This document shows positions 1-12,472 of a DNA stretch of 64,000 bases, piece after piece. Numbering within the stretch: position 1 is the first letter of the stretch; each line of letters starts with the position of its first letter. Source of the DNA: Plantago elongata. Lineage: Eukaryota > Streptophyta > Magnoliopsida > Lamiales > Plantaginaceae. The translations under genes were made by a program, and so were the position numbers. The stretch is taken from positions 1 to 64,000 of the forward strand of contig JAYMSP010000198.1 in assembly GCA_036897095.1 (NCBI GenBank). Reading direction: 5' to 3'. The notes beneath the pieces were generated by a model, which made no database searches, was not told the DNA's origin, and saw nothing but the letters and a program-made list of their open reading frames with translations.

Positions 1-1432
1 GAGTAGGAAAGGTAAATTTTGTCATTGAACATCGATACTTGTAATATATAGAGACGGTACTATAACTTCGCTTCTTTGTGTATTGATTATCACACAATCA
101 CTCATAGTTAACATGGGCAACAAAAGAGTAATTGTTGTTTACCTTTTTCCTATTATGTTTATTTATTATTTACTAGTAAAATTATGCACGTGAAAATTCA
201 CGTGCCAAACAAATACATATCTCATATTAAAATTAAATATGCTTATACTTAGTTTATTATAAATTCAATTATAATGTATATGCTATATAAGTTCTTAATA
301 AAGATATAAATTTATTGAAGTAGTGGGAGATATGTGTAACTACCTTCTTCTTCTTCTTTTTTCTTTTTCTTTTTAACTTTATTTTTAGATGTGGAACTTA
401 AAGTCAAAATTAATATAATTGGTGTAACAACTAAGAGATGATGCAAACGATCCATATCAAAACATCAAATGCGATTAGGCGATCACCTAGTCACATTTGA
501 TCTCTCTACCTTTTATTAATATTTAATTAATTCTAAAAAATACAAATATTAATCAAATTACTAAATTTATACTATAAAATTTTCCAAAATATAAATGCTC
601 CTATATTTTTTTTACAATTACCAATATTTTTAATTTTAATATTACATTTCCATTTAATCAAAATAAAAAGGTTAATTTTTAATTTGACGCCTGTTGTTAT
701 GTAGAGTGAAAGTATGACAGATGGTAGAAAAGTCCAACTATGTTGATATTTTTCGGTAAGCTTGTCAATTATGTAATTGCCAAGTTCCTAACAGCTTAGT
801 CACACCAATGGAAGTATAACAAGGAAGAGGATCGAGGAAGTTCCCACATTATATAAAAAGGAAGAGTGTTGATGGAAGTATAACAAAGAAGATAATGAAG
901 TTCCCCACCATATGTAAAAAGGAAAAGTGTAGAAGGGGAGAATTTTATTCGTCTTACTAATTCGATGATAGGAAATGGCGTGCCATATCGGCAAATTCGA
1001 CAAACTATAGTTGAAGTTATGCAGTATCCATCATATTTCTAATGCGAAAATGTAGCTCTTGCGCATATGAGGACACCATATATCAATTCCAATACGAGAT
1101 TGGTGTTGGAGAATTGATTGATTGACTTATTTATACATGTTTTATAGTTCATCACGTAGTGGGTTGCGCAAGCTATGTTATAATATAATACATGGGCGAA
1201 AATTAGTTATTAGTGTGAATAAAAGTTGGCTCGAATGGTGACGTACAATTTGGAAGAATAAATTTTTGTGAATATTATTGTAGAAGTCTTTTGCACTTCT
1301 CCCATGCAATCACTCCAATTTTATTCAAAAGGTTTTGAATTATTTGAAATCCTCTAGAGTTGTGGAGGGACAACTATATCGATTTCAGGGTAAGAGGGGT
1401 CCTATAGAGTTCCCGATTGCGACGAAAACTAA
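1..1432. other. AT-rich spacer, no gene seen
   Basis: I see no gene here. The segment is AT-rich. It holds a short inverted repeat with two CACGTG cores at 186-205 (arms GCACGTGAA and TTCACGTGC around AA). It also holds an imperfect tandem duplication of about 64 bp, with copies starting at 808 and 872. Short open frames are not conserved in any family I recognise. Confidence 0.6.
808..935. repeat. imperfect 64-bp tandem duplication
   Basis: Two adjacent copies begin with the same ATGGAAGTATAACAA string, at 808 and 872. Both continue through a GAAGTTCCC motif and an ATATAAAAAGGAA-like motif. Small indels separate them. No coding role is evident. Confidence 0.7.
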
Positions 1433-1921
1433 TTGAACCAAAAGGAAAGGATGAGTAAGTTGCAATCCGATGAGGCAGACATATCCTCATATGCTAAACG
1501 AGCAAGGGTCACATATAATGAACTATCAACAACAAGTTTGACTGACTTTGAGAATATGAAAAAGTTAATTAAAATGACTCCAATTGCTATAACATTGAAG
1601 GTCACTGATGATTTGTTATATTTCACAAACGATGATGAAAATGTAGATAAATTCTTCCCATCAAAGATAATAGAGGGGAAAAGGTGGAAAAGAATGGGAA
1701 AAAAGCATCCAACGATCCAACGATCTACTCCTAGAGGAGTGAAGCGGATCATGAAATACTATTAATTAGATATGGAATTGAGCCCGAGACGAAGAGGTAA
1801 TTTTACTTTGGCTATGACTTATTGGGGTCGTGAAGTATTTGGATATGAAGGTTATACAAAGTTAGATGTCAAAATGTTTCGAAAAGAGTATGTTGATTAT
1901 TATTTTACCCAAGTAAAACGC
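1433..1921 (+). pseudogene. unassigned coding relic
   Basis: A 110-codon open frame (1433-1765) ends in a stop, then stays open in the same frame for about 50 more codons to a second stop near 1927. Its composition is protein-like: charged, with clusters such as KRWKRMGKK and a later GYEGYTKLDVKMFRKEYVDYY-type stretch. The matching antisense frame is also open over much of it. I do not recognise the family. It could be a decayed gene, an exon of a transposon protein, or chance. Protein-like sequence on both sides of the stop is the reason for calling it a relic. Confidence 0.35.
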
Positions 1922-1927
1922 ATATAG

Positions 1928-3118
1928 GATGTGATCAATAGTTTGTAAATCTTAAACTTTGTCATTCCTCTATCAATTTGTTACTCTTAAACTGTGCAAG
2001 GTGTTAATGGATGTTTTATATGGGTTTATTGAGCTACTTTCTTATTTATTGTAGTAAAATAGTAAATGCCATGAGACATATGTCTATTGAGTAACTTCTC
2101 TTTTTATTTAAAAAGAAAAATTAAGTGTGGGAGTGCAAAATTGTCAAATAGAATCCGCAATTCATTGTTTTGACTTATTTTCTTGATGAAAATCACCTAA
2201 AATGAAATATTAGGTGGACTTTGACAACTACCACAACTCAACTATGTGTAATGCCTACATGCTTACGCAATAAACTGCGAAGAGTATATTCAATACACCC
2301 TAAGGCTTCGACATACACTTATATAAATCAGAAAGACATCGGAAATAAACTGGAACACGATATAAGTTTCTAGCAGATTATCTGTGTCGATAACCCACAA
2401 AGCCTCAAGTCAAAAGTATCCACTATATGAATGAACATATAATGAATACAAGGTTACTACTCTAGCCTATTATAGTATTACAACTAGATGAAAAACAATC
2501 AAGTAGGTGTAAGGAATGTACCGCACTAATCTAGCTCTTAATCTCTGGATTAATCACTAGATATATAAAACTTGGAAAAAAGTTGATGGACAAAAACGTG
2601 CAATAACTATGCTATATGAATGGCTTGATTGGAACACATAAGTCTTCAATGTAATGCTCTTTATATAAAGATTATTGAAGGCGACTTCATAGGGGCCGAA
2701 TCCTACATTGACTTGTGTTATGATTCTTGTCAATCTTCGACTTCTTATTCGATCTCTTCTTATTCAATCGATATTCATTGTCCTTGTCCTAGCATACTTC
2801 GACTTGAAATCTCCTTTGAATTCTAAGATCTCTCGTGTTTCGATTTTATGCACACAGTAGACATACACTACAATGGAACTTGTTATGTTAGTTGAATAAA
2901 GGTAAAAGTTATATTAGTACTAATCGAAGTCGAGCTCAATTAGGATTTGGAGTGTGAGTTATATATCCAGTGTAGTCGATACACCAACAATGGTGTACTA
3001 AGTACACCGGATAGTAAATTCTGAAGTGTAACTAATACACTCACATAAAATCTCACACTTCCACAAAACTTGAATACAAAGTTGCAATACATGAAAGACG
3101 AGAACTAGAAGAATTAAT

Positions 3119-3150
<32 letters not shown>

Positions 3151-3236
3151 GTATATGTATATATGTATATATATGTATATGTATATATGTATATATATGT
3201 ATATGTATATATGTGTATATATATATACATATATAC

Positions 3237-3282
<46 letters not shown>

Positions 3283-4720
3283 GAAATTAAACTAAATAAA
3301 AAGCAAGGTGAAAGGAACAAGATGAAGTGAATTGAGACATGGGAGATATGATAAATTGCATTCGACAACACTTATGATCAATTGTTTGAGAAAATCACAA
3401 TGATCTTGAGAGGTTCAATCCGCAATGCTTAAGAGCTGGAGATTTTGGTATTTGATGGTTAGAATTTTTAGCGGGCTTTGATATTTTATATTTGTGCAAC
3501 CAAACATAGTAATTTAAGGGGTGTTTTCCAAATACCACTACAAAACATCCAAACCAAACGGTCTCCAAATTGGTACGGAGGGAGTGTATGTATAATGTAG
3601 CTTATCTAGACACTGACTTGTGTTATTGATGAAATTAGGTAGACGAGTGATTTATATAATGTGCATATGAAAGTCCTGGGGAATATACCTAAACAAGTTT
3701 TTAATTAGTAATATTAATGATTTTGTCAGACATATATGTTGATTTTTAGATAAGTTAATTTAGAACATGTCTCTCGTAATACTTACTCGATTCGAATAAT
3801 TGAAAAGTTTATTTACATCACAAAGTCTTCTGAGTCGGGACACATGATATCTAGATTACTCTTATATAGACCAAATCTATACAAAGCAACTAAACCATCA
3901 CATCTAAGCGGTCCAGGTTAATCCCGGCCTGAACCTCGATCTGACATTATTCGGGTACGAATTAAGAATATATACGATATTCTTGGAACACATGTGATAT
4001 TATACTGTCGTCCGTTGTGCACATTTAAGTTGAAAAGTGTCGCCTTTTCAGTGTCTCGTTTTCATTTCCTTGCCATTTAAGTAAATAATTACTATATTAC
4101 TCACAATATAAAAAGTCTAAATAAACAAAACAATTAAATCAACTATACATATTATATAGTGTTATAATACCCTCTTTATTTTGCGCGTCTAGACGTAAAG
4201 GGGATAACTAGATCCAGGTATTCTTCATATTATACTGTGTTATAGTGTATCGTGGGGTTTAGGTGTGTTGTACAATTAATATATACGATATATTGTACAA
4301 TTATGATATAACATTTAAAATATTAAAAGTCACCGTTAACATATAACACTAAAATTAAATGTAAAAATAAATTGGCTCTTCTAAGGACATAAATTTCAAA
4401 GTATTTTGTTGCTAATTAACCTTATCATCGGAACGTCCCTATTATGTTATTTCCCCCTTGTTGATCTTTTCGGTAAAGTTGGACTAATTTTTCTCAAATT
4501 TTCCTCGAGTAATGAAAACTGCCCTTTTCGATAAAGTCATAAAACAAAATCAGTCTCTTAACTCTTCCTAGTCAACCCCCAACCATCATCACCTCCGCAT
4601 AGCTCCGCTCCCACCGACTCCGTGTCCAATCCCCCTCTACATATACGTACATACATTTTATCCGTACGTATAGGTCGCTACTGTTACAGACATACACACA
4701 GAGTCAGAGAGTGATTGTAG
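1928..4720. other. spacer upstream of the P450 reductase gene
   Basis: No gene is supported. The stretch contains an AT/GT microsatellite (3119-3279) and ordinary AT-rich sequence. The last 200 bp before the reductase start are less AT-rich and C/T-rich, as expected for a promoter and 5' leader. I could not place a TATA box with confidence. Confidence 0.55.
3119..3279. repeat. (AC)n(AT)n/GTAT microsatellite with inverted halves
   Basis: The tract starts with ACACAC, passes into AT repeats, then into repeated TATATGTATATATG units. After about 3220 it reverses into CATATATACATATACATAT and ends in pure AT. The GTAT part and the CATA part are reverse complements, so the tract can fold into a long hairpin. 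Confidence 0.9.
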
Positions 4721-7657
4721 ATGGAGTCGAGGCTCGAGTTGGTGAGGTCGGTGGAGCAAGCCTTGGGCCTGAAACTCAGCGACGACACCGTCGTGGTGGT
4801 CATAACGACGTCGTTGGCTGTGATCGTCGGTCTGGTGCTCTTTTTATGGAAGAGATCCAGTGATCAGCGGAACAAGGAGGTGAAGCCGTTCGTTGTGCCC
4901 AAACTGACGCTAAAGGAGGAGGAGGAAGAGGATTTGGATCCTGATAAGGTCAAGCTCACCGTCCTCTTCGGGACTCAGACCGGCACGGCTGAGGGTTTCG
5001 CCAAGGTGAATTTGATTTTGCTTGTTTTTGGATTTGAATTGGTTGAATTTTGATTTTAGGCAGTTTGATAGAGAGAGGTGAGTGAAGTGAAATGCGCATT
5101 GGTGTTGTGGAGTTTGGTTAGTTTTGTATGCGTAGGTGTTTTCGAATCATGCCGCCTCGTATTAATATCGTAGGAGCAGAAATGGCTTTTGTTGATTGAA
5201 TAGGAGAATGATGCTACTTAGTCAGAATGTTTTAGCTAGGGAATTAAACATTATGCTCTTCAATTGGAAGATAGGCTGTAAGAGATGTCCTGTTTTTGTC
5301 TCTAGTTGCAAGTTGAGCTGACTTATTATGGTGTTGAGTCAACTTCTTATTTGTTGTCTAAGTGGAAAGGCTGCAAGTCAAGTAACCCCATAGCCTGAAG
5401 TATGAGCAATTGGTATTCTCCTTGAGATTTTTTAGTAAAGCAACATGGTAATGGATCGAGTGTGCTAGTCAAATTATTGTGCTCCGTGTTTAAAGTTGAC
5501 AGCCTTTGACCTCTATTTGACTAGCTTTAAACGCTACTAAATAAAATAAATATGACTAATGAATTGGCACCACACTTGCAGAATTGTAAATTCAATATGA
5601 CCCTAGATCAACAGTAACCTGACTTGTTTATACGTTGATGTCCAAGTCTCTCTGTCTACCACATTTTACCATAGCAGTTATTTTCCTATATTGAGTTAGC
5701 ACGAGATGTATATACGCACATATTTACAGTGTAACCATGATATGCGTGAGTCATAAATGTTTATGTGCAGGCTTTAGCAGAAGAAATCAGAGCAAGATAT
5801 GAGAAAGCAGTTGTGAAAGTTGTGGACATGGTATGTTAAAACTTGCAAGGGGATTATTGTGAAAAATTACCTCGTGCATCATGGTTTGTTGTTTGACTGT
5901 TGACTTTTTGGTTAGGATGATTATGCTGCTGATGATGAACAATATGAGGAAAAGCTCAAGAAAGAGACACTAGCATTCTTCATGGTGGCAACGTGAGATA
6001 TAATCTTTAACATAAATATATTATATTTTAAAATGAAGTATTATATTCCTGCTTAATGTTGAGATATTTAATTCTTGACAGTTATGGAGATGGTGAGCCA
6101 ACTGATAATGCTGCTAGATTTTATAAATGGTTCACTGAGGTTGGTACCGTATTTACTTGCTACTTCTTTGTTATGTAATCCAAGTGCTGACTACCAAGTG
6201 GATTTTATATAGGTAAAAGATAAGGAAAATTGGCTTTCACACCTTTCATATGGCGTATTTGGCTTGGGTAACCGTCAATACGAGCATTTCAACAAGGTAT
6301 TGTGCTTGTCATTTCAAATATGTAACAATTGCTATCTTCGACATGGGATCTGAGTCCATATTCTGTTTGGGGGGGGGGGGATGCATCGATATTAGATTGC
6401 GATGTTCTAGGAGCATCTTATTTAGCTTAAATTTATGTTAATTATCTAATATACTCTATATGAAACAGATAGCGAAGGTAATTGACGAACAACTAATCGA
6501 ACAAGGTATCTTCCAACATGCTTTTGTAGTAGCAATACACCTGTTCCCTATCAACTTGAGAAGTTGTGTTTAATTATGTAGTATGACAATATATATAATT
6601 TATACTGTAAACAATTGTTTATAAAGTTGGGATTTAGTCTGCTGTACGTTTGCCACTGGCACATCCAAAGGGGCTTCATGTTTAGGTCCTGGCATATATA
6701 CGAACATCATTTGTCCACACTAACTTTTGCCTGCTACACCCAACTTTCAGCCTATAAAATTTTCGTTTGGGCATTATCACTTGTACTGGTTTTTGGGTGA
6801 CTTTCCAAACATACGTTTTGTGGGGATTCAAACCTGGGATCCTGCATATATAACCCTAATTATAATCCTCATCTCCAGTCAAACTTACTGTTTGTGAGGG
6901 CCACATACCCCTGGAATGACCTAAGGGCATGTTAAGATTGCAATAGCTATTTTCACCTTCTTTAACTCCCATATTTTCCTTTCTAGAATTTTTTTTCTCT
7001 ACAGATTTGTCAACATTTCTGTGTGACTGGTAATACTTCTCTTGATTACTTTATATCAGCTAGCTAGTCATTATTGTGATGGGAACAAGCAGGTTTGACT
7101 GTTTTGATAATTTTCAGGTGCTAAACGCCTGGTAACTGTTGGTCTCGGAGACGATGATCAATGTATTGAAGACGATTTCACTGCTTGGTATGCCATCTAT
7201 TTTCGTTGATGTCCGAACAAGTTACACGAGCAAACCACCTGTTCTCTTTGTTTTATATTTGAAATCTAAGATTAATGTAGCCATCGCCAGATTAGTTCTT
7301 TGCTATTATAAGGAATTAAGGATGAGACTGTTGTTCAATTGTAGGCGTGAACAGCTATGGCCTGAATTAGATTCAATTTTGAAGGACAAGGATGATACAA
7401 ACTCTGTATCTACCCCATACACTGCTGCAATTTCAGAATACAGAGTAGTAATTCACGAAACTACCACAACACATCATGAGGATAACACTGTGCCCCTGAC
7501 AAATGGAAATGCTTCATACGATATTCACCACCCATGCAGGTACCAGTCACCATCATTATTTTTATTGTTATCATCATCGTCATCTTTCTCCTCCTTGTCA
7601 TCATCATTATCATTGTTATTGTTATTGTTATCATCGTCATCATCATCGTCATCGTCG

Positions 7658-7692
<35 letters not shown>

Positions 7693-10600
7693 GTCGTCGT
7701 CGTCGTCATCGTCATCATCATCATCGTCGTCATCGTCATCATCGTCATCGTCCTCGTCATCGTCATCGTGATTGTTATCATCGTCATCGTCATCATCGTC
7801 ATCATCATCGTGATTGTTATCATCGTCATCATCATCATCATCATCATGGCTGTCATTTTTTACTTTTTGTTACTAAGATACATGTTCCATTCTTGTCTGC
7901 TAACTGACAGTATCATTATTTGCTTTTATGAAGAGTCAATATTGCTGTTCAAAGAGAGCTTCATACTCCCAAGTCTGACCGCTCTTGCATACACCTGGAG
8001 TTTGATCTATCTGGAACTGGTATAGTGTAAGTCGTTACTATTGTATGCCTTCACACTATGATTATAAGCACTGCTCTTCTTCCCGTGCTCTCAGTCTCCC
8101 ATTGAAAACAACAAACCCATTCTTATTTATCAAGTGTGTATCAATATCTGCACTTTGGAACCGGTTGTGCTATGTTTAGGCTACCATGTCAAGGACTTTC
8201 ATACCTGCTTTTGATTTGCGGCACACATATTGATCTACTGTCTGATGGAAGTGAGGTATCAGAAGGCCATCTTAACATATCGAAGGGTGAGATAGGAAGC
8301 ATACTGCCAGGAATGCAGATAGGCTGATCGGTACAGCCTCACAGTACATCGGAGAGTTCAGATAATAATTGTGTGAATGAGTGACTCCCGGGTCCTCATC
8401 ATTTGAAACACTTATATCTGTATTATTGTACTTGTAACCTTTTGGTGGAAGCTTGAAAATGATTTCTTTACTCCTGTAATCTGCATGTTCGCAGGTATGA
8501 AACTGGAGATCATGTGGGTGTCTTCGCAGAAAATAGCAATGAAGTTGTTGAAGAAGCAGCGAACTTATTGAGTCAGCCCCTGGACTTGATGTTTACCATT
8601 TACTCTGACAAGGAGGATGGAACAACAATAGGAGGCTCATTACCACCTCCATTTCCTGGTCCTTGCTCACTTCGCACTGCTCTCGCACACTATGCAGATC
8701 TATTGAATCCCCCTCGTAAGGTGAGACACTTTCATCAGATTCTGTTTGTTATGTTCTTTTGTAACTTCTTTTTGACTTATATAATTCTTTCCACATTTGT
8801 TCTTCCATTGTCCCTTGATAATGATTCCAGGCAGCCTTGATTGCATTAGCAGCTCATGCATCTGAGACAAGTGAAGCAGAAAAGCTCAAGTTCTTGGCAT
8901 CACCTCAGGGAAAGGTGACTACTCGTTAAGTTTACTTTTGCCTTGTTATCTCTCAATTTTATCATGTTTCATCCTGTGACATGAGCTATATTTGAGCTGT
9001 GAATGTGTAGCATGCCAGTCCATGGGGTTCTCAGAGAGTTTGCTTCTTGTTTTTATATTTGTCAATTTGTTTTGTAGGATGAATATGCGAGTTGGGTTAT
9101 GGGCAGTCAGAGAAGTCTCCTCGAGGTGTTGGCTGAATTTCCGTCCTCAAAACCTCCTCTTGGTGTTTTTTTTGCAGCAGTTGCTCCACGATTGCAACCT
9201 CGCTACTATTCTATTTCTTCATCCTCCAGGTTAGTGTTTTACTGTTCCTCCTATATTTTCCAAAAGTTGAATGGGGACATGGCATGATGCCACACTTAAT
9301 TCCAATCATGTTTATCTTTTGGAGTGTGTTGACTTTGATTTGCGATTTATGCAGATACGCCCCTACCCATGTTCATGTAACATGTGCTGTTGTCTATGGT
9401 CCGAGTCCAACAGGACGAATTCACAGAGGAGTGTGTTCGACGTGGATGCAGGTATGAAAATATATGAGATATTTTATAAATTATACTTGTATGTCTAAAA
9501 TTTTAATTTGCCCTGTAAGAAGCTGGCCCATTTCCAGGATTTAGGAAAATTTTCTTCATCTGTAGATGTCTAGATGAGGGTCATGAGGCACTTTTTTGTT
9601 GTCGACTCTTGACGTTCCAAAGTTCAGCACAGTCATGCGATCCTTTTGTGATTCTATATCTTCCCTTGTTCCCTCGAGAAACATTCTGATTACAGTTAAA
9701 CGTCGACTTCAGTTTCTGGAAATTTCATGAGACGTACTGTCTTCCTTCAGTAATTAGACTGATGACAATGCACACCTTTTATTTAAAATTTCTCATATTT
9801 TCGTTTCCTGTATTTTTCCTAGATAAATAGTATTGTTGAATTATAATAAATCATGATTCACGAACCTGTGTACATATGACCAGAATGCAATTCCTCTTGA
9901 AAGAAGCAAAGACTGTAGTTGGGCTCCTATTTTTATCAGACCATCTAACTTCAAATTGCCTGCTGATCCTTCTACTCCGATCATCATGGTGGGACCAGGA
10001 ACTGGTCTGGCACCTTTCAGAGGATTTCTACAGGTACTATGAATTTAAAATTTGTGATTTGTCTTTTGTCCGTCACACAGAAGCTTTTGTAATAAATTCA
10101 GTTTGCAGGAAAGATTGGCTCTAAAAAATGAAGGTGCTCAACTTGGTCCTGCTATTCTATTTTTTGGCTGTAGGAACCGTCAAATGGTAAGATTCTTGTT
10201 CTCAACTCAGTTCACCCCGTCGATTGAAACTGATAAAGTTATAACATTCTTCCGTTGTTGATCCACTTAGGATTTTATTTATGAAGAGGAGCTAAATGAT
10301 TTTGCGGATCATGGCGCAATATCGGAGCTGGTTGTCGCATTCTCAAGAGAGGGGGCTCAAAAGGAGTATGTTCAGCATAAAATGATGGAAAAGGTCTGCA
10401 TCTGGTCGGTTCATATCTGAAATGTTTACAGATGGGTACCTTAAATTGCAGGAGCAATGACTAATGAATATTGATACGGTTCTATAGTTCTATGTAATTA
10501 ATTATCAAGGAAATGTATGCATATTATATTTGCAATTAGGGAGATGAGAGATTTCACTTAGCAGTGTGTATAGCTCCAGTCGTGGAATTAGTACTACCTA

Positions 10601-11702
10601 ATGAACAAGTATTCCTTTTATATGCCATTCCTGGACAGTATCAAAGTCTCAAAGAGGAACCAGAAGATTGAAATAAGTAGAAATTTTCATGTAGCTGCAA
10701 GGCATGTGTATGGACTGTTAGCATTACCTCAGTGTCCAGTGACAATTTAAAGCACCTAAACAAAGCGTGATTATAGAGAGTACATAACATAGAAAGTAAA
10801 AAAGGGATGGTGCCAGTAAGAGTATATAGATCTGGAAACACAGACTATTAAGCCATATGTTTTTGTTTGTCAGGCTGCACAAATATGGAGTTTAATTTCC
10901 CAGGAGGCATATCTTTATGTATGTGGGGATGCAAAGGGCATGGCAAGAGATGTTCATCGCACCTTGCACACCATTGTCCAAGAGCAGGTTCTATTTCTCT
11001 CTGTTCATATGAATATCTAAATTCTGATTTGTACTTTCAGAACACTATATGTAACTTACCACTTTTCACAAGCATAATGAAGAATCTATCTTGCTTTTTT
11101 TGGCACATGAATTTGTATATTGTTACTGGTTACATCTATTTGGGGGGTGTCGTTATTAGTCGGGAGCGTCTAAAGTATTCGGGCTCGCAGAAAGCAAGAA
11201 TAGGTGAGTTATTGTAGTGTGTTAGCAAGAAGTGTTAAAAAATGGGGAAACCATGAAGGTAGTTTCTGAGGGTGCCTAATTTAGATATGAAAAGATAGAA
11301 GCTGGTTTTAAATCAAATAGCGTTCGCCTCCAGCTTCAACTACCTTAGCTATCTTCACAAACACCCAAGTTACTTTTACTTTTTGGGTGTGCGTGTGTGG
11401 GGTTGGGGACTAAAGTTTGGCAAAATTGTTTGCAAACAAAGTAACAACAGTCAAATAATGCAGGAGCCATTTTAGATTTGAAAAATAAAGTTCAGGTCAC
11501 CATTACAGATGCTATGCTCACTGCTGACAAGTTTTGGTGGAAATATTCACAATATTTCGTAATCATATATCTTTATTATGACGTTCTTGATATTTACACA
11601 GCATTTTGGTCTCTACATCAGGAAAATATGGATTCATCAAAGGCAGAGGCATTTGTCAAGAAACTACAGATGGACGGTCGATATCTGAGAGATGTCTGGT
11701 GA
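4721..11702 (+). CDS. CPR: NADPH-cytochrome P450 reductase, class I
   Basis: The ER-anchored diflavin enzyme passes electrons from NADPH through FAD and FMN to cytochrome P450s. My exons are 4721-5005, 5771-5830, 5916-5992, 6082-6139, 6213-6296, 6469-6505, 7118-7187, 7345-7539, 7934-8026, 8495-8720, 8831-8914, 9078-9229, 9355-9451, 9884-10033, 10109-10186, 10271-10393, 10874-10987 and 11622-11702. They total 2064 nt, or 687 residues, close to the usual 690-715. Visible landmarks are a membrane helix at about 24-43, FMN loop TGTAEG (88-92), YGDGEPTDN, the FAD motif PRYYSIS (464-470), the NADPH segment [12 protein letters not shown] (543-554) and the C-terminal Trp of YLRDVW. The short N-terminus without a long Ser-rich leader fits class I (ATR1-like). 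Intron 8 carries a large TCA/TCG microsatellite. All key residues are present, so it looks functional. Confidence 0.96.
6369..6380. repeat. G12 homopolymer in reductase intron 5
   Basis: Twelve consecutive G lie between TTCTGTTT and ATGCATCG inside the intron after exon 5 of the reductase gene. The length is liable to vary between individuals and reads. No function is inferred. Confidence 0.9.
7545..7850. repeat. TCA/TCG trinucleotide microsatellite in reductase intron 8
   Basis: About 300 bp of interspersed TCA, TCG, TTA and TTG triplets start just inside the donor of intron 8. The repeat lacks stops in most frames, so it reads as poly-Ser, poly-Ile/Val, poly-His/Arg or, on the other strand, poly-Met/Thr. 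None of these is a real protein: the flanking exons join in phase across it and complete a normal reductase. Confidence 0.92.
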
Positions 11703-12472
11703 TTCGTTCTTGGTTAACTTCTTGAAGCTGTGTTCAAGTAGTTCCTAATTATTCCAACATCTGAACATCTTATTCCAATGACAGATCAGGTCCCATTCAG
11801 GACCTTTCTGTTCTGTCAGATATTTTGTTCTATACTATTATTAGATACATAGTTTAGTCAATTCACTTTTCTTCTTTTATTTTCTTTCAAATGGCGAATG
11901 TCTTTAAGACATGTTATAGAATAATTTGATGCTGGTTAGTGACATTGGAGAACTGAAAACTTCTTGTAAGACCTGGCTGGCTTTTTTATAATAGTTATTC
12001 AAAGGCTCTATGCATTATTGTGAGTCAATTGTAAGATATGTATTGGTTTATTTAGTTGAAGATGGAGCAACGGATTTACAATTTACCTTGTTGCAAGATG
12101 AATTACACATGAATCTAGAAGAGCTACACATGAATCTTGATGAATATGCGCGTTCAGCCTAAATATGGATTCTAGAGGAGTATTAGGTAAACTGAAGTTT
12201 TTCTAAGGAAGACATGTAAAGACTTGAATCCAGGTATAAGGTTGTGTTGACCCTATTCCGTCCTCGAGCTTCATATATGAACTCGGTTTCCCTTGCTTTC
12301 CTCCATAATCATTTGAGGCATGAAGTACCTGCTGCAGATGAATCATCCATACAACCTTCTCACTGGAGCATCTTGCTCCGTGAATGACACAGAACTAATA
12401 GATGTACTCACAGCAGGAAAAAAATCTCTTCCTGCAGGAGAAAAAGTTCCAAAATTGCAGCCTGAAGGAGTA
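11703..12472. other. convergent 3' spacer between reductase and NET2 genes
   Basis: This 770-bp gap separates the stop codons of two genes pointing at each other, so it must hold both 3' UTRs and polyadenylation regions. AT-rich stretches near 11820-11900 are suitable. A small duplicated motif (ACACATGAATCT) lies at about 12105-12140. No gene is seen. Confidence 0.6.

Noticed and set aside
7139-8025. Long poly-Ser, poly-His and Ile/Val frames around 7.1-8.0 kb
   Set aside because: They are read-through of reductase exons into a microsatellite intron. Splicing across it restores a complete reductase.
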